This document shows positions 12,898 through 25,189 of a stretch of 64,000 nucleotides of DNA, piece by piece (position 1 is the stretch's first letter; the number at the start of each line of letters is the position of its first letter). The position numbers and the translations under genes are program-made. This DNA is from Escallonia rubra (taxonomy: Eukaryota; Streptophyta; Magnoliopsida; Escalloniales; Escalloniaceae). The notes beneath the pieces are model-generated. The model had not been told where the DNA came from and searched no databases. It saw only the letters and a program-made list of their open reading frames with translations. The stretch spans positions 248,001-312,000 of the forward strand of contig JAVXUO010002897.1 in the NCBI GenBank assembly GCA_033065855.1, in the 5' to 3' direction.

Positions 12898-13205
12898 ACC
12901 CGGAGATCTGGTGAACTTCCCGGCCGTGGAGCAAGTTTGCGGCGGAGATCTGGGACCCGGAGCGGAAGAGGTACCGGGTGTGGTTAAGGACGTACGATAC
13001 GGATGTTGAGACGGCGAGAGCGTACGACGGCGCTGAGTTCAAGATGAGAGGGAGCAAGGCGATTCTGGTGAACTTCCCGCTGGAGGCCGGGAAGTCAGGT
13101 CCGCCGGCGAGTACCGGACGGAAGAGGAGGAGAGAAGAGGTGGAGGAGAGAGCCACACCTTTCGTCTATAACAAATGGACAAGGATGCACAGAGGAGAAG
13201 GGTAA
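12898..13205 (+). pseudogene. AP2/ERF transcription factor fragment, split by the copia element
   Basis: From about 12921 the frame reads [20 protein letters not shown], then [20 protein letters not shown] and [19 protein letters not shown]. This is the AP2/ERF DNA-binding domain minus its first strand (YRGVR is missing), followed by a basic GRKRRREE stretch and a stop at 13203-13205. Family-conserved positions are altered (SK for GK, EIWD for EIRD, WLRT for WLGT). A stop at 12912-12914 lies just before the domain. The other side of the copia insertion (about 6497-6546) reads LELDFPDYEAKPEI, which resembles the acidic region upstream of the domain in ERF5/6-type proteins, but it is in another frame. 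So a dead ERF copy, probably group IX, was already next to La exon 1 when the retrotransposon landed. Confidence 0.75.
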
Positions 13206-13740
13206 CAATGGCGTGGGTGGCTGACAAGAATTCAAGTTTGTCGGGAAAGGACGGAAAAAGGTGAAAACACCTTACATGTGTTTTCCCTTTTTTTTTCCGC
13301 TACTATTTGGATTTTGTATCCAAAACAAATATCCAAAATGGTAAAAGTACAAAAAAAGAAGCAATATTTTGCCATCATTGCAAAATTTGAGTATAGAATA
13401 ACGTAAACGTACGGGGCCTGAGTTTCTTTAACGAGAGAGATGATTTCAAGAGAGAGAGAGAGAGAGAAAGAGCTGCCTGAGCTTGGGGAGGTTACACAGG
13501 CGTGGGGGGCAGGAGGGGTGCCAAAAAGTTTTTTTTTTTTTTTTTGTGTTGCCCTTAAGAAAAATTTTCAAAGTGTATATAAAGAGAATGAGAGGGGCGG
13601 GATGGGGGGATGAAATTTTTTTTAGGAAATTTTTCTAAGTATGGGAAAGAGCATGGGAAGGGTTCGGGGTGATTTTTTTTTTGAGCACGTAGCTTCATCC
13701 ACGACATGGGGTGAATTTTTTTTTCTAAGTATTACAAAGC
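13206..13740. other. Noncoding DNA with GA and T runs
   Basis: Contains poly-T and GA microsatellite runs. No gene was recognised. The GC content rises sharply at the end, where the tandem repeat starts. Confidence 0.5.
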
Positions 13741-13754
13741 CATCGCCGCCATGG

Positions 13755-14410
13755 GATAGGCTCGTTACCACAAAGCTATCGCCGTCTTCATTCCGGGGGG
13801 CTCCGTTTGTAGTGCTCCAGCATGAGGACCCCTAGCAGCGGGATGGGCTCGTTACCACAAAGCCATCGCCGTCTTCATTCCGGGGGGCTCCGCTCGTAGT
13901 GCTTCGGCACGAGGACCCTCCGTAGCGGGATGGACTCGTTACCACAAAGTCATCGCCGCCACGGGATGAGCTCGTTACCAAAAAGCCATTGCCGCCACGG
14001 GATAGGCTCGTTACCACAAAGCTATCGCCGTCTTCATTCCGGGGGGCTCCATTCGTAGTGCTCCGGCACGAGGACCCCTCACACGGGATGGGCTCGTTAC
14101 CACAAAGCCATCGCCGTCTTCATTTCGGGGGACTCCGCTCGTAGTGCTCCGGCACGAGGACCTTCTGCAGCGGGATGGACTCGTTACCACAAAGTCATCG
14201 CCGCCACGGGATGAGCTCGTTACCACAAAGCCATCGTCGTCTTCATTCTGGGGGGCTCTACTCGTAGAGATCTGACACGAGGACCCTTCACAACGGGATG
14301 GGCTCGTTACAACAAAGCCATCGCCGTCTTCATTCCGAGGGGCTCCGTTCGTAGTGCTTCGGCACGAGGACCCTTTGTAACGGGATAGGCTCGTTACCGT
14401 AAAGCTATCG
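13755..14410. repeat. GC-rich tandem repeat with alternating 87- and 36-bp units
   Basis: The anchor CTCGTTACCAC recurs at about 13761, 13848, 13935, 13971, 14007, 14093, 14180, 14216, 14303 and 14389 (the copy at 13971 reads CTCGTTACCAA). The spacings are 87, 87, 36, 36, 86, 87, 36, 87 and 86. The 87-bp unit carries CATCGCCGTCTTCATTCCGG and an AGTGCTCCGGCACGAGGACC core, and the 36-bp unit is a shortened form. The long Ser/Arg-rich minus-strand frames across it are by-products of the repeat. Confidence 0.9.
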
Positions 14411-15230
14411 CTGTCTGGGGTGACTTGCATGACACTAAGTACTGAGCTGCGACCATGTCCGCTCATGTTACCGGTGATTGTCGGTGCCCCCAGGACGATG
14501 ACCCCCGGGTCACTTCGGGACGAGAACAGGTCTTTGGAGGGCATCGCGCCTAGTCCGCCTGGCAGTTGGCTACAGGGGCAGCCCTCACTGCTGCTGGGTC
14601 CTCTGCGCGTCTCTTGACGCACCTTGTGGGATTCAGTAAGGGCTTGGACCGGTGGCTGGGGCAACGGGCTTACTCTGATCATGCCGTCGTGTGTGGTCAG
14701 TCTTCTCAGACAGGTGGAGAGATGTTACGTGGGCAGGGTAGTGCGAATTTGGGAACCGGCAGTCCAACAGAGAACCGGTACTTTCGGACCCCCTGGTGAC
14801 GTGCACTCCTAGGGGATGACACGTGTCAACTGATGATGAGGCATATTTTTGTCTATATATAGTGAATTTTGGAACTCATTTAGGGATTTCTCTCCCATTT
14901 GACATTTTCATTTTCTCTCTCTAAAAACCCATTCTCTCTGAAATTCCAGTGAGAGAAATACATTTGGACTTCCGACATTGGACCCTTGACGCTGCACCCC
15001 TGACTTGGACCCTCGCTTGGATTGTCGACTGTCGGCCCTGTTCATCGTCGCCTTGCCTGCGCAGCGCTGTTAGCCCTTACGGCCTGTCTGGGAAGCCTTG
15101 CTCTCTGCCCTTACTACGCCCTCACTGTCTCTCACTTTGCATACATGGAAGCTGACTCGGACTGCAGCACTTGTGGCACCTCCACGTAGGTACGAACCCA
15201 CTTTCCTTGGCATCAAGCGGCTAACAAATA
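14411..15230 (+). other. GC-rich unique sequence with promoter-like TATA, possibly LTR-derived
   Basis: Follows the tandem repeat. TATATATAG at about 14855, a CT-rich stretch (14890-14940) and an ACACGTGTCA box (about 14820) look like a plant promoter or LTR. No partner LTR or coding region was found. Confidence 0.3.
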
Positions 15231-17655
15231 AATTAGGTCGGTACACAAATATCCACTTAAAGAGCATGTGTTGAAATTTCACTCATATCTTTCTTAGAGA
15301 TAGTATTCATGACATTCTATTTGATGGCAAAGTGATACAGTTTGTATTGACAAATTGGTTGACAAATAGCTGTTAAATATATTTTAATCATCCCGTAAAC
15401 CCACATCCACATAGACGCAGCGCACTAAACCGTTTTCATTACACATCTATATATGTATGGCCTTGGTTCAGATCTAACTCATAAAATATGTTCTCTTCTT
15501 AGGCATTGATAGCGGACGAAAGTATTGTGTTCCACGATTAACGTACTAAAGAAAGGAAGTACCAAAAAATCGTTTCGTTGCACACAGTGAGCATCAATAC
15601 ACACTTTCAAATATCTCAAACTTTAATTCTAATCAAAATATAAATGTGCATTCATTATTTTTTATTGCATGTATTTTAAGCAAGACTACATTCTTTGTCA
15701 AAATTTAGCTTTTGATATTTTCAAAGTGCTATAGTTTGTAGTTGCATTTGACAAACAGTTCTATTCCTCCTTATTAAATTCAGTACCTAAAATTAGTTGC
15801 TACATTCACAATTTTTCCTTATGCGGCTAGCAAATAAATTAGGTTGCTAAATAAAAATTCAACACAATATGCTAAGAAGTCGTTCTTTACTTCACTGAAA
15901 GTGCATGTGCTGATTCAAGTGACAACAAGCAAGTGATTCTTCCGAATAAGCAAGCCGAGTATATTTTACAGTGTCCAGCATCCCGTTTACGGAACTTGAA
16001 GCACCACGTGTATTTAATACTAACACATCTTCCATATTTTAACTTCACGGGCGTTAGTTGTGTTCGATAGCGTAATAGTTGTAGAATTATGGAGATGACA
16101 TGTTTAAACAGTATGTGGAGTTGTTGAAGGACGAGATGTACTCATTCATAGTCCAAATTGAGAAACGCGTATGAAAAGGCATATTCTACGTGTGTAGCAT
16201 GAGTGCTAAGGTTGATTTTGGAGGAAGAATGTGTGCATGCATGAGAAAGGTTTCATGACGAGAAGCAAGAAGCGTGAGTAGAACTAAAAATATTACAAAG
16301 GCGGTTCATACGTGACTATCATTTATTTAAGGCATATATTACCTAGACCTGCAATATTCAGCAGGAATGCCGAGAAGAAGTTGTTGTACATGGACATGTA
16401 ATTTAAAAGTTAGCAAAGGGAATCTGAAAATGATGAAGGCATAAGCTCTGCTACACTTTTTGTACATATTAACTAGTTGAACGTTGTATAATGTACTTTG
16501 ATCAAAAGTAAGAAAGCTTCATTATGTTCAGTGGAGAGGCCGAGTGATTGCAGGGTCAAGCATCTATAGTATAATTGAGTTTCAAGTAGATGGCCTCATT
16601 CTCCAAATGCAAGTGTCCATGTATTGCCCTTGAATTTTCTGTATTGCCCTTGAATTATCTTTTATTTCTCCTATTTCTTCTTTCACCACATGGGTCCTTC
16701 CTTCCAATTTATTTGTTCTTCCTCCACCCTTCCGACCCAATCTCCGCCGAATTGGCTATTGAAGCTCAACATGGGAGAACACAAAACCAAGAAAACTTAT
16801 GTTAACAATAGCAATATGATCTGTATAATCATCACCAATCTCAAACATGAGCGCAATATTTCTTGTAAACAAGATCTTTATATGTCTTTTCTATTTCTCT
16901 AATTGCAATGAATTTTTTAGGAAAAAAAACAAATCGGGTAATTGGTGGGATCAAAACTAAAAATCAAAACGACGTTTGGATCAAATCTTGAATTTTAAAC
17001 TCATCAAAACCAAATCTAGAAAATCAAATCATTGTCATGAGTGGGCGACGATGGTAGTTGAAGAAAGCAGCGATGATGTTCGATGAGAGATGACAACCTC
17101 GGTTTTATTAGAGACATCAATCATGGTGCCCAAAGGATGACGATGGTAGTCGATGGGAAGATGACAACTATGGTCAATCTGAGGTACCAGTGATGGTGGT
17201 CAAAGGATGGCGCGACGGATATGGTCATCGTTGAAGAAAGAGGCTTCTATGGGTAGAAGAAGGGGCTGGCAAAAGAATGGTTATGGTGGAGATTGAGTGA
17301 ATGGGTGGAAGAAAGGAAAGATAATGGACATGGGGAAAGTTGAAGTAATGAGCCTCCCAAGTCCCAATACAAGGTGAGTGCAGAAAAAAGAAAATGAGTG
17401 ATTTGAGTAACAACAGAGTGAGGAGAGAGAAAAAGAGTAAAGATAAGATAGAGGAAAAGTAAGAAACAAAAGGGCAATAGCAAAAATGCATACAACTTTT
17501 TTTTTTTCAGAATTAGAAATTGATCAATTTTTTCGGGACATGCCAAAAAGTAAACTGATCAATTATTTTTGGACGGAGGTAGTAATTCATAAGTTAGACA
17601 ACTCTGCTTTGCACATGTATTAAAGGTTACTTTGCTTTATTTCATATTAAATACA
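15231..17655. other. Anonymous AT-rich DNA
   Basis: No gene was recognised. A phrase like GCAAATAAATTAGGT recurs near 15220 and 15825, about 600 bp apart, suggesting an old duplication. GGACGGAGGTAGTA at about 17570 resembles a Stowaway MITE end, but the other end was not found. Confidence 0.4.
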
Positions 17656-17659
17656 ACTG

Positions 17660-18095
17660 ATGTGGAATATTCCACATCGTTGTGGGATAGTTTATGACTG
17701 GCCTTATATAACCTTACCTATGAACTCGTAAGTACCTACTTTTTATAGCCTTTTGAAGGGAGGCATTGCCCTGTGATAGGGCCGTGGACTAGGTCGTTAC
17801 CAAATGGTATCAGAACCGACTCTTGAAAGCTTAGGTTAGGTTGTCCAGACAGGTTATTGGTGTTGTCAGGTGTGATCCACATTGGCTAGAGATGAAGTTC
17901 ATTTAGCAAGGACACTAACACAAAAGGAAGGAAGATTGCAATATCACACGTTCCTATAAGGATAATTTATGATTGACCTTATAAGATCCAGTCTACAAAC
18001 GCATAAGTACAAAATTGGTCTAGCCCTTATGATGGTGGCAATATTTAACGGTAGGGTTGTCGGCCAGATCGTTACAGGATCAGTCTTCTAGTTAT
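17660..18095 (+). mobile_element. Small LTR-like (TRIM-like) remnant
   Basis: Two diverged direct copies (about 17670-17830 and 17935-18090) share GATAGTTTATGACTGGCC-like and CGTAAGTAC-like phrases and a GGTCGTTAC-like end. After the first copy is TGGTATCAGAACC (17805), close to the initiator-methionine tRNA primer site used by plant LTR elements. This layout suggests a terminal-repeat retrotransposon in miniature, much decayed. Fossil. Confidence 0.35.
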
Positions 18096-19689
18096 GGTGA
18101 ATGTGTATGCGAATAATGGGTCATTCCACAAGAGACTAAGTGCACTTGTCTAAGTTGGTTTATATATGCAAATGTGTCGTGACTGTTATGTGTGAATGAT
18201 TATGTTGTATCAATGTCAATAAAGTCTTTATGTGCTTACTCATTCGAAAGCATAATGCATCTTGTATATTGCATGCTCATGACAATTGCAATTTTTCTAC
18301 AGTGCATACTGCATTGCATGAAGTATTGAAAAGTCATGATTTTATCATGACTATTAGTTGAGGAAGTACTTTACGATTCTTTCACTACAAGAAATTCATC
18401 ATTTAGAGACGGGCATAAATCCGTCACTAAAAGTTACCTTTAGTGACGGATTTCCCCATCGCTAAAGTGTTTTACCAACGGGTAGGTCCGTTGCTAAAAA
18501 CCTTTAGCAACGATTGTTTAGCGAAGGACTTATACCAACAGATAATCCGTACCTAAAAGTTTATCCACAATTTTTATTTGAAAATAATTTTAGGGACGGA
18601 ATATTTGCGATGGATTGGAATCCGTCGCTAAAAGTATTTTATTAAAAAAATTTATTACTTTTAGCGACGGACTTAAATCCATCGTAAAAAGTCTGTCGCT
18701 GAAAGTTGAAAATTTTACTTTTAGCGACGGATATTTAGCGACGGTACAACTAGTAGCTAAAAGTCAAAAGAATTAAAAAAAAAAATAATACTTTTAAGTA
18801 CGAACCTTTAGCGAGTGGAAAGATTCATCGCTAAAAGTAAATTTTAATCAAACCCTAATCTTTCTTTTTTTCTTCTCCCCGTTGTTGTGTATCTTCTCTC
18901 TTTACTCTCTCTCTATCTCTAGATCTCTCTTACCCACCGTAATTTCCCATCTCCTAAGCCCCCAACCCTGGCTGCCTCAGCCCACCTTAACCCTGTCCCC
19001 ACAACCCAGCCGTATCCCCGCTCTGCCGTGCCGTTGGCCTCACCACAGCCGTCACCGTTAACCCGCCATAGCCCCGTTATAACGCTGCCACCTTCTGCCA
19101 CTGCTGCACCACGTCGTAACCCAGCCACCTTGTGCAACTACTACACCCCGCCTACCGCCACCTTGCGCTACCGTCACCTCTGTTGCGGCCCAGCCCACTA
19201 TCACCTCTGTCACCCTAGTTTCCAGTCGTCGGCGCAGTGCCCTTCCCCCATTATTAGGTATTTTTGTAATTATTGCTGAATCTTTATTACTATTGTTATA
19301 ATTATGGTTATAAGAATTTTAGTGTTATAATTTTGTTTATTAGAATAATGATTGAGTTATTGTTATAATTATTGATGAATGTTTTTGGTTGTAGGTAATG
19401 TATGAAGTCAATGTTAGGGTGTTAGGTTGATGCTTTGCATGAAACGAAACGATGGACAAAGGGATTAAGAAAAGCAACGATGATCGATAGTTGAAGCTAA
19501 AAAAATAATAATTAAAAGCATTAACAGCAAAGGCAGTAATGACAACAGATCGTTATGACTAATTAAATGTTAAAAACATGATTAAAACAATATTTTGCAG
19601 TGTTATGAGAGATTATTAAAAGCGGTAACACAATGATCGAGTAAAATCAACAGTTATGATCCTGATTAAGCACTAATTAAACCCTAAAC

Positions 19690-20300
19690 TGTATTTAAGC
19701 CGTAAATGCTAAATCTTAAGCCCTAACCCTAAACCCTAAACCCTAATTAATCCTAATTAAACCCTAAATCCTAAACACTAATTAGATCTTATACCCTAAT
19801 TAAACCCTAAACCATTATTAACCGTAAACCTTAAACCCTGATTAAACCCAAACCCTAACCCTAACTCTAAACCCTAATTAAACCTTAAACCCTAAACCGT
19901 ATTCAAACCATAAATGCTAGATCTTAACCCTAACCCAAAACTCTAAATCCAAACCATAAATCCAAATTAAATCCTAAACCCTAATTAGATCTTATACCCT
20001 AAACCATTATTAACCGTAAACCTTAAACCCAAACCCTAACTCTAAACCCTAATTCAATCGTAAATACAACCCTAAACCCTAATTAGATCCTATACCCTAA
20101 TTAAACCCTAAACCATAATCAATAGTAAACCCTAAACCCTGATTAAACCCTAACTCTAACCCAAACGCTAGACCTTAAACCTTAATTAAACCCTGAACTC
20201 TAATTAAACCCTAAATACAACCCTAGCCCTAACTAAACCATGAACCCTCACTAAACCCTAAAGCCTAACTAAACCCTAACTCTAAGCTGTTAATCCTAAA
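19690..20300. repeat. Degenerate telomere-like array (CCCTAAA orientation)
   Basis: About 600 bp of AAACCCTAA-like and AATTAAACCCTAA-like motifs with irregular spacing. It is not a perfect TTTAGGG array, so it is neither a telomere nor a fresh telomere insertion. It lies within the CACTA element. Confidence 0.8.
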
Positions 20301-21072
20301 TCGTGTCCCTATAAAGCAATATCACAATTCTAACGACACAATATCAACTCCACAAATAAACTTCATATTCCACTAAGAAATAAATTGGTTGCCCACGTTG
20401 GGAATATTCGCTCTTATTTACTGAAGTCCATTGACAAGGAGTTGGTTACAACTAGTTGTCAATGAATTTGAAACTGGATCATTTTGGTTATGGCATGTTC
20501 TGACAAATTAACCTAATGATTCCATCTTTCTGAAATTTCCATCGGAAAGGTTATTGCATTATATCAATTTGTAATCGTATGCATGGATAAAAACCCTAAG
20601 TTCCTATTCAAAGATACTCATTACAATGTAATACTTTTTAATGAACCTTTGGATGTCCAGTTTGGACAATATGGAAAAGCTAAGTGTTTGTACAACTGTG
20701 TAGGGACTCATGCTCCGTGTTATGTCTTGTATATTTGGTACACTTTCTCATGTGCTTCTCCGAGTGCATACAATCTGGTGTCCTTCCACCATTTAATCCT
20801 GCAAGAGTAAGATTAAACGGATGTTTGAGCACCTAATCGATGTCGTGTACTTGGAGAAATACGGAAAAGTGTTGTCGAATTTTCCGTAGACATAGGACAA
20901 AGCATGAGTAAGTAACTATTTTATGGACATGTGCTTTTTTGAATGGGATATGACCACTACCTATTAGAGAATGAAGGGGGTACGTAAATGTTGTCACATG
21001 CATGCATTTACATATCAATCTTACCTAAATACTGGTTTTAACTTATGGTGGTAGATAGTAATCCTAATCGTC

Positions 21073-21712
21073 ATGTTGGTCGATCGAAGTTGGATGAAAA
21101 GAAAAAATGATGATGATTTTGTAGATCGCATCGATTCATTTCTCGAGTTTGCCTATGCACATCCTGAATATGATATCTTTGAGAAGATAAGGTGTCCGTG
21201 CAGAACATGTGATTTGTTGTATTGGAGAAAAAATGGTGGTAAAATGGCATCTTCTCCGGTATGGTTTTATGGGTGGATAAACAAGGTGGACTCAGCACGG
21301 GAAAACTGTAGTATTGTCGTCCAACAGGGCTAGTGAACCTGAAGTTAGGGTAGAAGCACAATATGATTATCGAGATATGATTATAGATGTTGGGTATGCT
21401 AATGTTGACTGGGAAAACTACCGCAACGATGACAATGCCCAACAATCCTATGAACATGCTCATCAATTTCATAATTTGTTAAGAGATGCCGATGAGCCAT
21501 TGTGGGATGGAACTAGGAAGCACATGTCTCCGGTTAGTAGGTTATTACTGTTAAAATCAGACCACGAGCTGAGTGAGAAAGGATTTAACGAGGTTGTAAC
21601 TTTTATATCAAGAAAATTTTGTTGGAGAGTGAAAATTTTGTTGGACAGTTCTATTTCACATTGGAAACATAAAGTGATGATGTGTCAAGTAAAGAAGCTA
21701 TTTATGCGATGA
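21073..21712 (+). pseudogene. CACTA TNP2-type transposase, N-terminal remnant
   Basis: The first frame (from 21073) reads DRSWMKRKN, then FLEFAYAHPEYDIFEKIRCP and CRTCDLLYWRKNG. This is the transposase-associated domain that starts plant TNP2-like proteins (DRSWM...EF..FA..HP....IRCPC..C). A second frame (21314-21712) carries LRDADEPLWDGTRKHM, then SPVSRLLLLKSD and LSEKGFNEV, the next conserved block (LL.DA..PLW.G.....S..S...LL..K). The two overlap in different frames. Nothing of the catalytic DDE region follows, so the protein is truncated and frame-broken. It would not support transposition. Confidence 0.8.
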
Positions 21713-22639
21713 TGTGTCGCATAAAGAAGGTATCGCTTCGCTTATTATATATTACTAGTTCAGTAACCCGGGCAAGGCCCAGATGAGTTATATTTAAACA
21801 ATATGAGTATGTTTGAGTTTTAACATATTTTGGTAAAGTTTTTTTTTTTTTTTGTGTGCAAGTTTTGGTAAAGTTAAGGTCGGGTATTTAAGCGACATGT
21901 CGATGTTTTAAAAAATTACGATTTCTTTGTATTCGTTTGAAGTGAACGATCGAATTCAAAACATATCGCATTCATGCATTTCACATATAAGCAGTATCAT
22001 AATCAAGAGAAATTCAATGAAAGTATAATCCTAAAATTGTTTCATAACACTAAAGCATTTTAAAGTTCTTAAAAATTAGTAAGATTCAGAAAGTTCAAAA
22101 TAAAGTATTCAAAAAGTGAAGCATGCAATGAGTAATTAATTATTTCACATGAAATTGGAATGTGACTTTGTTCTTTAGTATTTAAGATAATAATTTTTTT
22201 TTTGTCTGAAAAAGTTAAATTTCAAGAATTTATATATAAATTATATTTATGCTATTTATTTTGCTTGCCATATCTATATAAGTGTGAGACATGTTTTTAG
22301 TTTTCCATGTTATGTGGCACATCATTGATCAACAGTTTTATTTTATAAGTACCTCTGATAGTACTCCTTATCATATATTAAATTAGACATCTATTACAAT
22401 CCTTTACAATGAAATTTAAAGTTTAGAAAAGAAAGTACAAAAAAGTCACACAATATTTTTTTAGTAAATTATTATCTAGACTGAATAAATCTACTCATAA
22501 ACATGCCATGCAAACCTTAGAGCAAAAATAAAAGTAAGTGGAGCTATTTTACTTCCTTTCTGACAACCAACCTTTTAAAATGTAGAAATAATTAGAATTC
22601 GTTGGCAACGAGTTGAACCAACTCGTTGCCAATGGACTT

Positions 22640-23540
22640 TTGCAAAATAACAATGAATATTCGTAATGTAGGGTTTATTAACAACGAGTAATTGAACCAT
22701 CTCTGTGCAATATGGATTAATTATGGAATGTACAAGGGCTTATTACGATAAATTAGGGATGTACTAGAGTTAAGTAGGTTAATTAGGGTTGGTAGGTTTA
22801 AATATGATAATTAGGGCTACTTCCAGTCATTAGTATGTAATTAGGTTTAATTAGGGTTACTTCGAGATGTGTTATGGGTTAATAAGGGTTTACTAGGGTT
22901 AATTAGGGTTTAGGGTTTAATTAATCTAATTAATAAGATATGTTAGGGCTAATTAGTGTTAATTAGGAGTACTTTGGGCTAATTATAGCTAATTAGGGTT
23001 GATTATGACTAATTAGGGCTAATTAGGATTTAATTGTGCGGATTAGTGTTGATTAGTTCTAATTAGGGTTAATTGATTCTTACGGTTAATTACGACTAAT
23101 TAGGTTTAGGGTTTAATTAATCTAATTAGGGTTTAATAAGATATGTTAGGGCAAATTAGTGTTAATTAAGAGTACTTTGGGCTAATTATAGCTAATTAGG
23201 ATTTAATTGTGCGGATGAATGTTGATTAGCCCTAATTAGGGCTAATTAGGGTTAATTGGGTTCTTACGGTTAATTACGACTAATTAGGTTTAGGGTTTAG
23301 CGTTTAGGGTTTAATAAGATATGTTAGGGCTAATTACTATTAATTAGGAGTATTTTGGGCTAATTATAGCTAATTATGGTTGATTATGACTAATTAGGGC
23401 TAATTAGAGCTAATTAGGGTTTAATTGTGCGGATTAGTGTTGATTAGTCCTAATTAGGATTAATTGGGTTCTTACTGTTAATTACGACTAATTAGACTAA
23501 CTATAATCAATTAGGGTCAATCATGACTAATTATGGCTAA
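22640..23540. repeat. Degenerate TTAGGGTTAATTAGGG array with higher-order repeat
   Basis: Opposite orientation to the array at 19.7 kb. A longer unit is superimposed: AAGATATGTTAGGG recurs at about 22934, 23138 and 23315, giving units of roughly 180-205 bp, each with TTGTGCGGATTAG-like and TTCTTACGGTTAATTACGAC phrases. Confidence 0.8.
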
Positions 23541-25189
23541 TTATAGTCAGTGGCGGAGCCACGATTTCACCCCAGGGGGTGCTAAAAACCTAATTTCAAC
23601 AACCCACCATTCAACTAAATCACAGATATCTCAATCCAATTGGGTCCCATTCTCCGTCAACAAACCCTAATTTTGTAAATTAGTTATTTCAAAGTTTGTA
23701 CTCATTATCTACTCATTAGTTTCACGACTTTCAAAATTTAACTCTGCCATGAGATTCAATGCTGAGCACTGAAATTATCAAGGCAACCTAGATTCATGTA
23801 CCATCTAGGCTGGATGAGATGGTTTGGGGGGAAAAGACCATTTCAAAATGTGAGATGGAGGGTGAAGGACAAAGGCAATGTTGTCACCTTTCCAATGTAT
23901 CACCTGAAGCACAAGTATTTTATCCTCAATTTTCACCATGTTTCAGTTCAATCTCATTGCTCATCATGAATCAATCCTTTGTCAATATGTTCACGTCTTG
24001 TTCGAACTTCTTCAGTGGTTAAAGGACAAAGCAAGCTATTCTATGTTCGTGGCTCCACCAAGACAATCTTAGAGAGTACTCCCCTCACATACCAATCTCT
24101 CTCTCTCTCTCTCTCTGAGACACGCACACACAATAGAGAATCTTGGAGTTGTAAAAGGTTCCAAGAAGATGGAAACACATAAAAGACCTATTGCTAATTA
24201 GTCACTATGCCAAAAATTCAACCTAAGAATGACAAAAAACTTATTGTTGAGCAGTGAATAATATTCTGAACAGTAGGATAAGATGCTATGATGATTTACG
24301 CCTACAATCAACTTTATGTAATCTGCTGTAATGATACCCTGCCACATCAAGGATGCATACATACCACCATTCTCAACCCATTAGTGCTAAAATGCTCCAA
24401 CAAATCAGTAAAACTAGCTACTTGATGGTCAGTTATCCAAGTTACAATACAACAAAATTTCATAACAAGAAAACACAACTATGCCATCATTCCGTGTATA
24501 TGCTTGAATATCGGCAGAATAGAATGCAAATCCAGTAAAGCAATAAATCAAGCACCATTGAGACAAGTAAAGCAATAAATCAAGCAAATTCAGTAAAGCA
24601 ATAAATCAAGCATGTTTGAGACAAGTTTAAAACCGTACCAGAGTTTTAGATCTGGCCGGAGTTGGTGAGGCCATGAGTGTCGCCAGAGGTGGCGCGGCGT
24701 CGGGGGGATGTGCAGGGTGTCGCCAGAGGTGGGTCGCCGTGAGGGGGGCTTGCCGGAAGTGAGATCGCCGGTGGGTGGAAACGGGGACAGGGAGAGAAAT
24801 GAGGGACAGAGAGAGAAACGGGGAGAGAGAAAATACAGATCGGTGTCAATTAAAGGACTCTTAGTGACTGAATTCGACCATCGCTAAAAGTGTTTTTTAA
24901 ACATTTTAATCGACATATTTTTTTAGCGACGGTACTTTTCCGTCGCCTAAAAAATATTAAAAAACCATCGAAAATTATAAATTCCCTAAAAATATTATGC
25001 GACGGGACATCCCATCGGCAAATGTTTTTACCGACAGATACTTCCGGCGGCAAAACAATTTGTCAACGGACTTTTACCGACGGTGGAACCCGTCGCTGAA
25101 AGAGCTTTTAGCGACGAAATTCCTTTCATCGCTAAAAGTCCGTCGCTAAAGACATATTTTCTTGTAGTGAGAATACATGAAATTATAAT

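Larger units (their letters stand above)
18383..25169 (+). mobile_element. CACTA (En/Spm) DNA transposon, decayed
   Basis: Starts CACTACAAGAAA (18383) and ends TTTCTTGTAGTG (25169), the standard CACTA inverted repeat. Both ends carry many subterminal copies of TTTAGCGACGG and its complement (about 18400-18840 and 24860-25150), as expected for transposase-binding repeats. Inside are a broken TNP2-type transposase start (21073-21712) and two large degenerate telomere-like arrays. The 3-bp flanks (TTT and AGA) do not match. The ends may therefore come from different elements, or the flank has mutated. Confidence 0.8.

Noticed and set aside
14011-14682. 223-codon Ser/Arg-rich minus-strand frame with repeats
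   Set aside because: It exists because the tandem units are multiples of three bases (87 and 36). The repeated peptide is a by-product, with no family match.
19690-20300. Chromosome-end telomere
   Set aside because: The motifs are degenerate, irregular and embedded within a CACTA element, with an opposed array nearby.
21735-21790. Helitron terminus near TATATATTACTAGTTCAGTAAC
   Set aside because: No clear TC start, hairpin plus CTRR end or Rep/helicase gene could be shown.
23548-24066. Possible hAT-like element (GTGGCGGAGCCACG left, GTGGCTCCACC right)
   Set aside because: The left motif is itself partly palindromic, the right end diverges, and no 8-bp target duplication was found.
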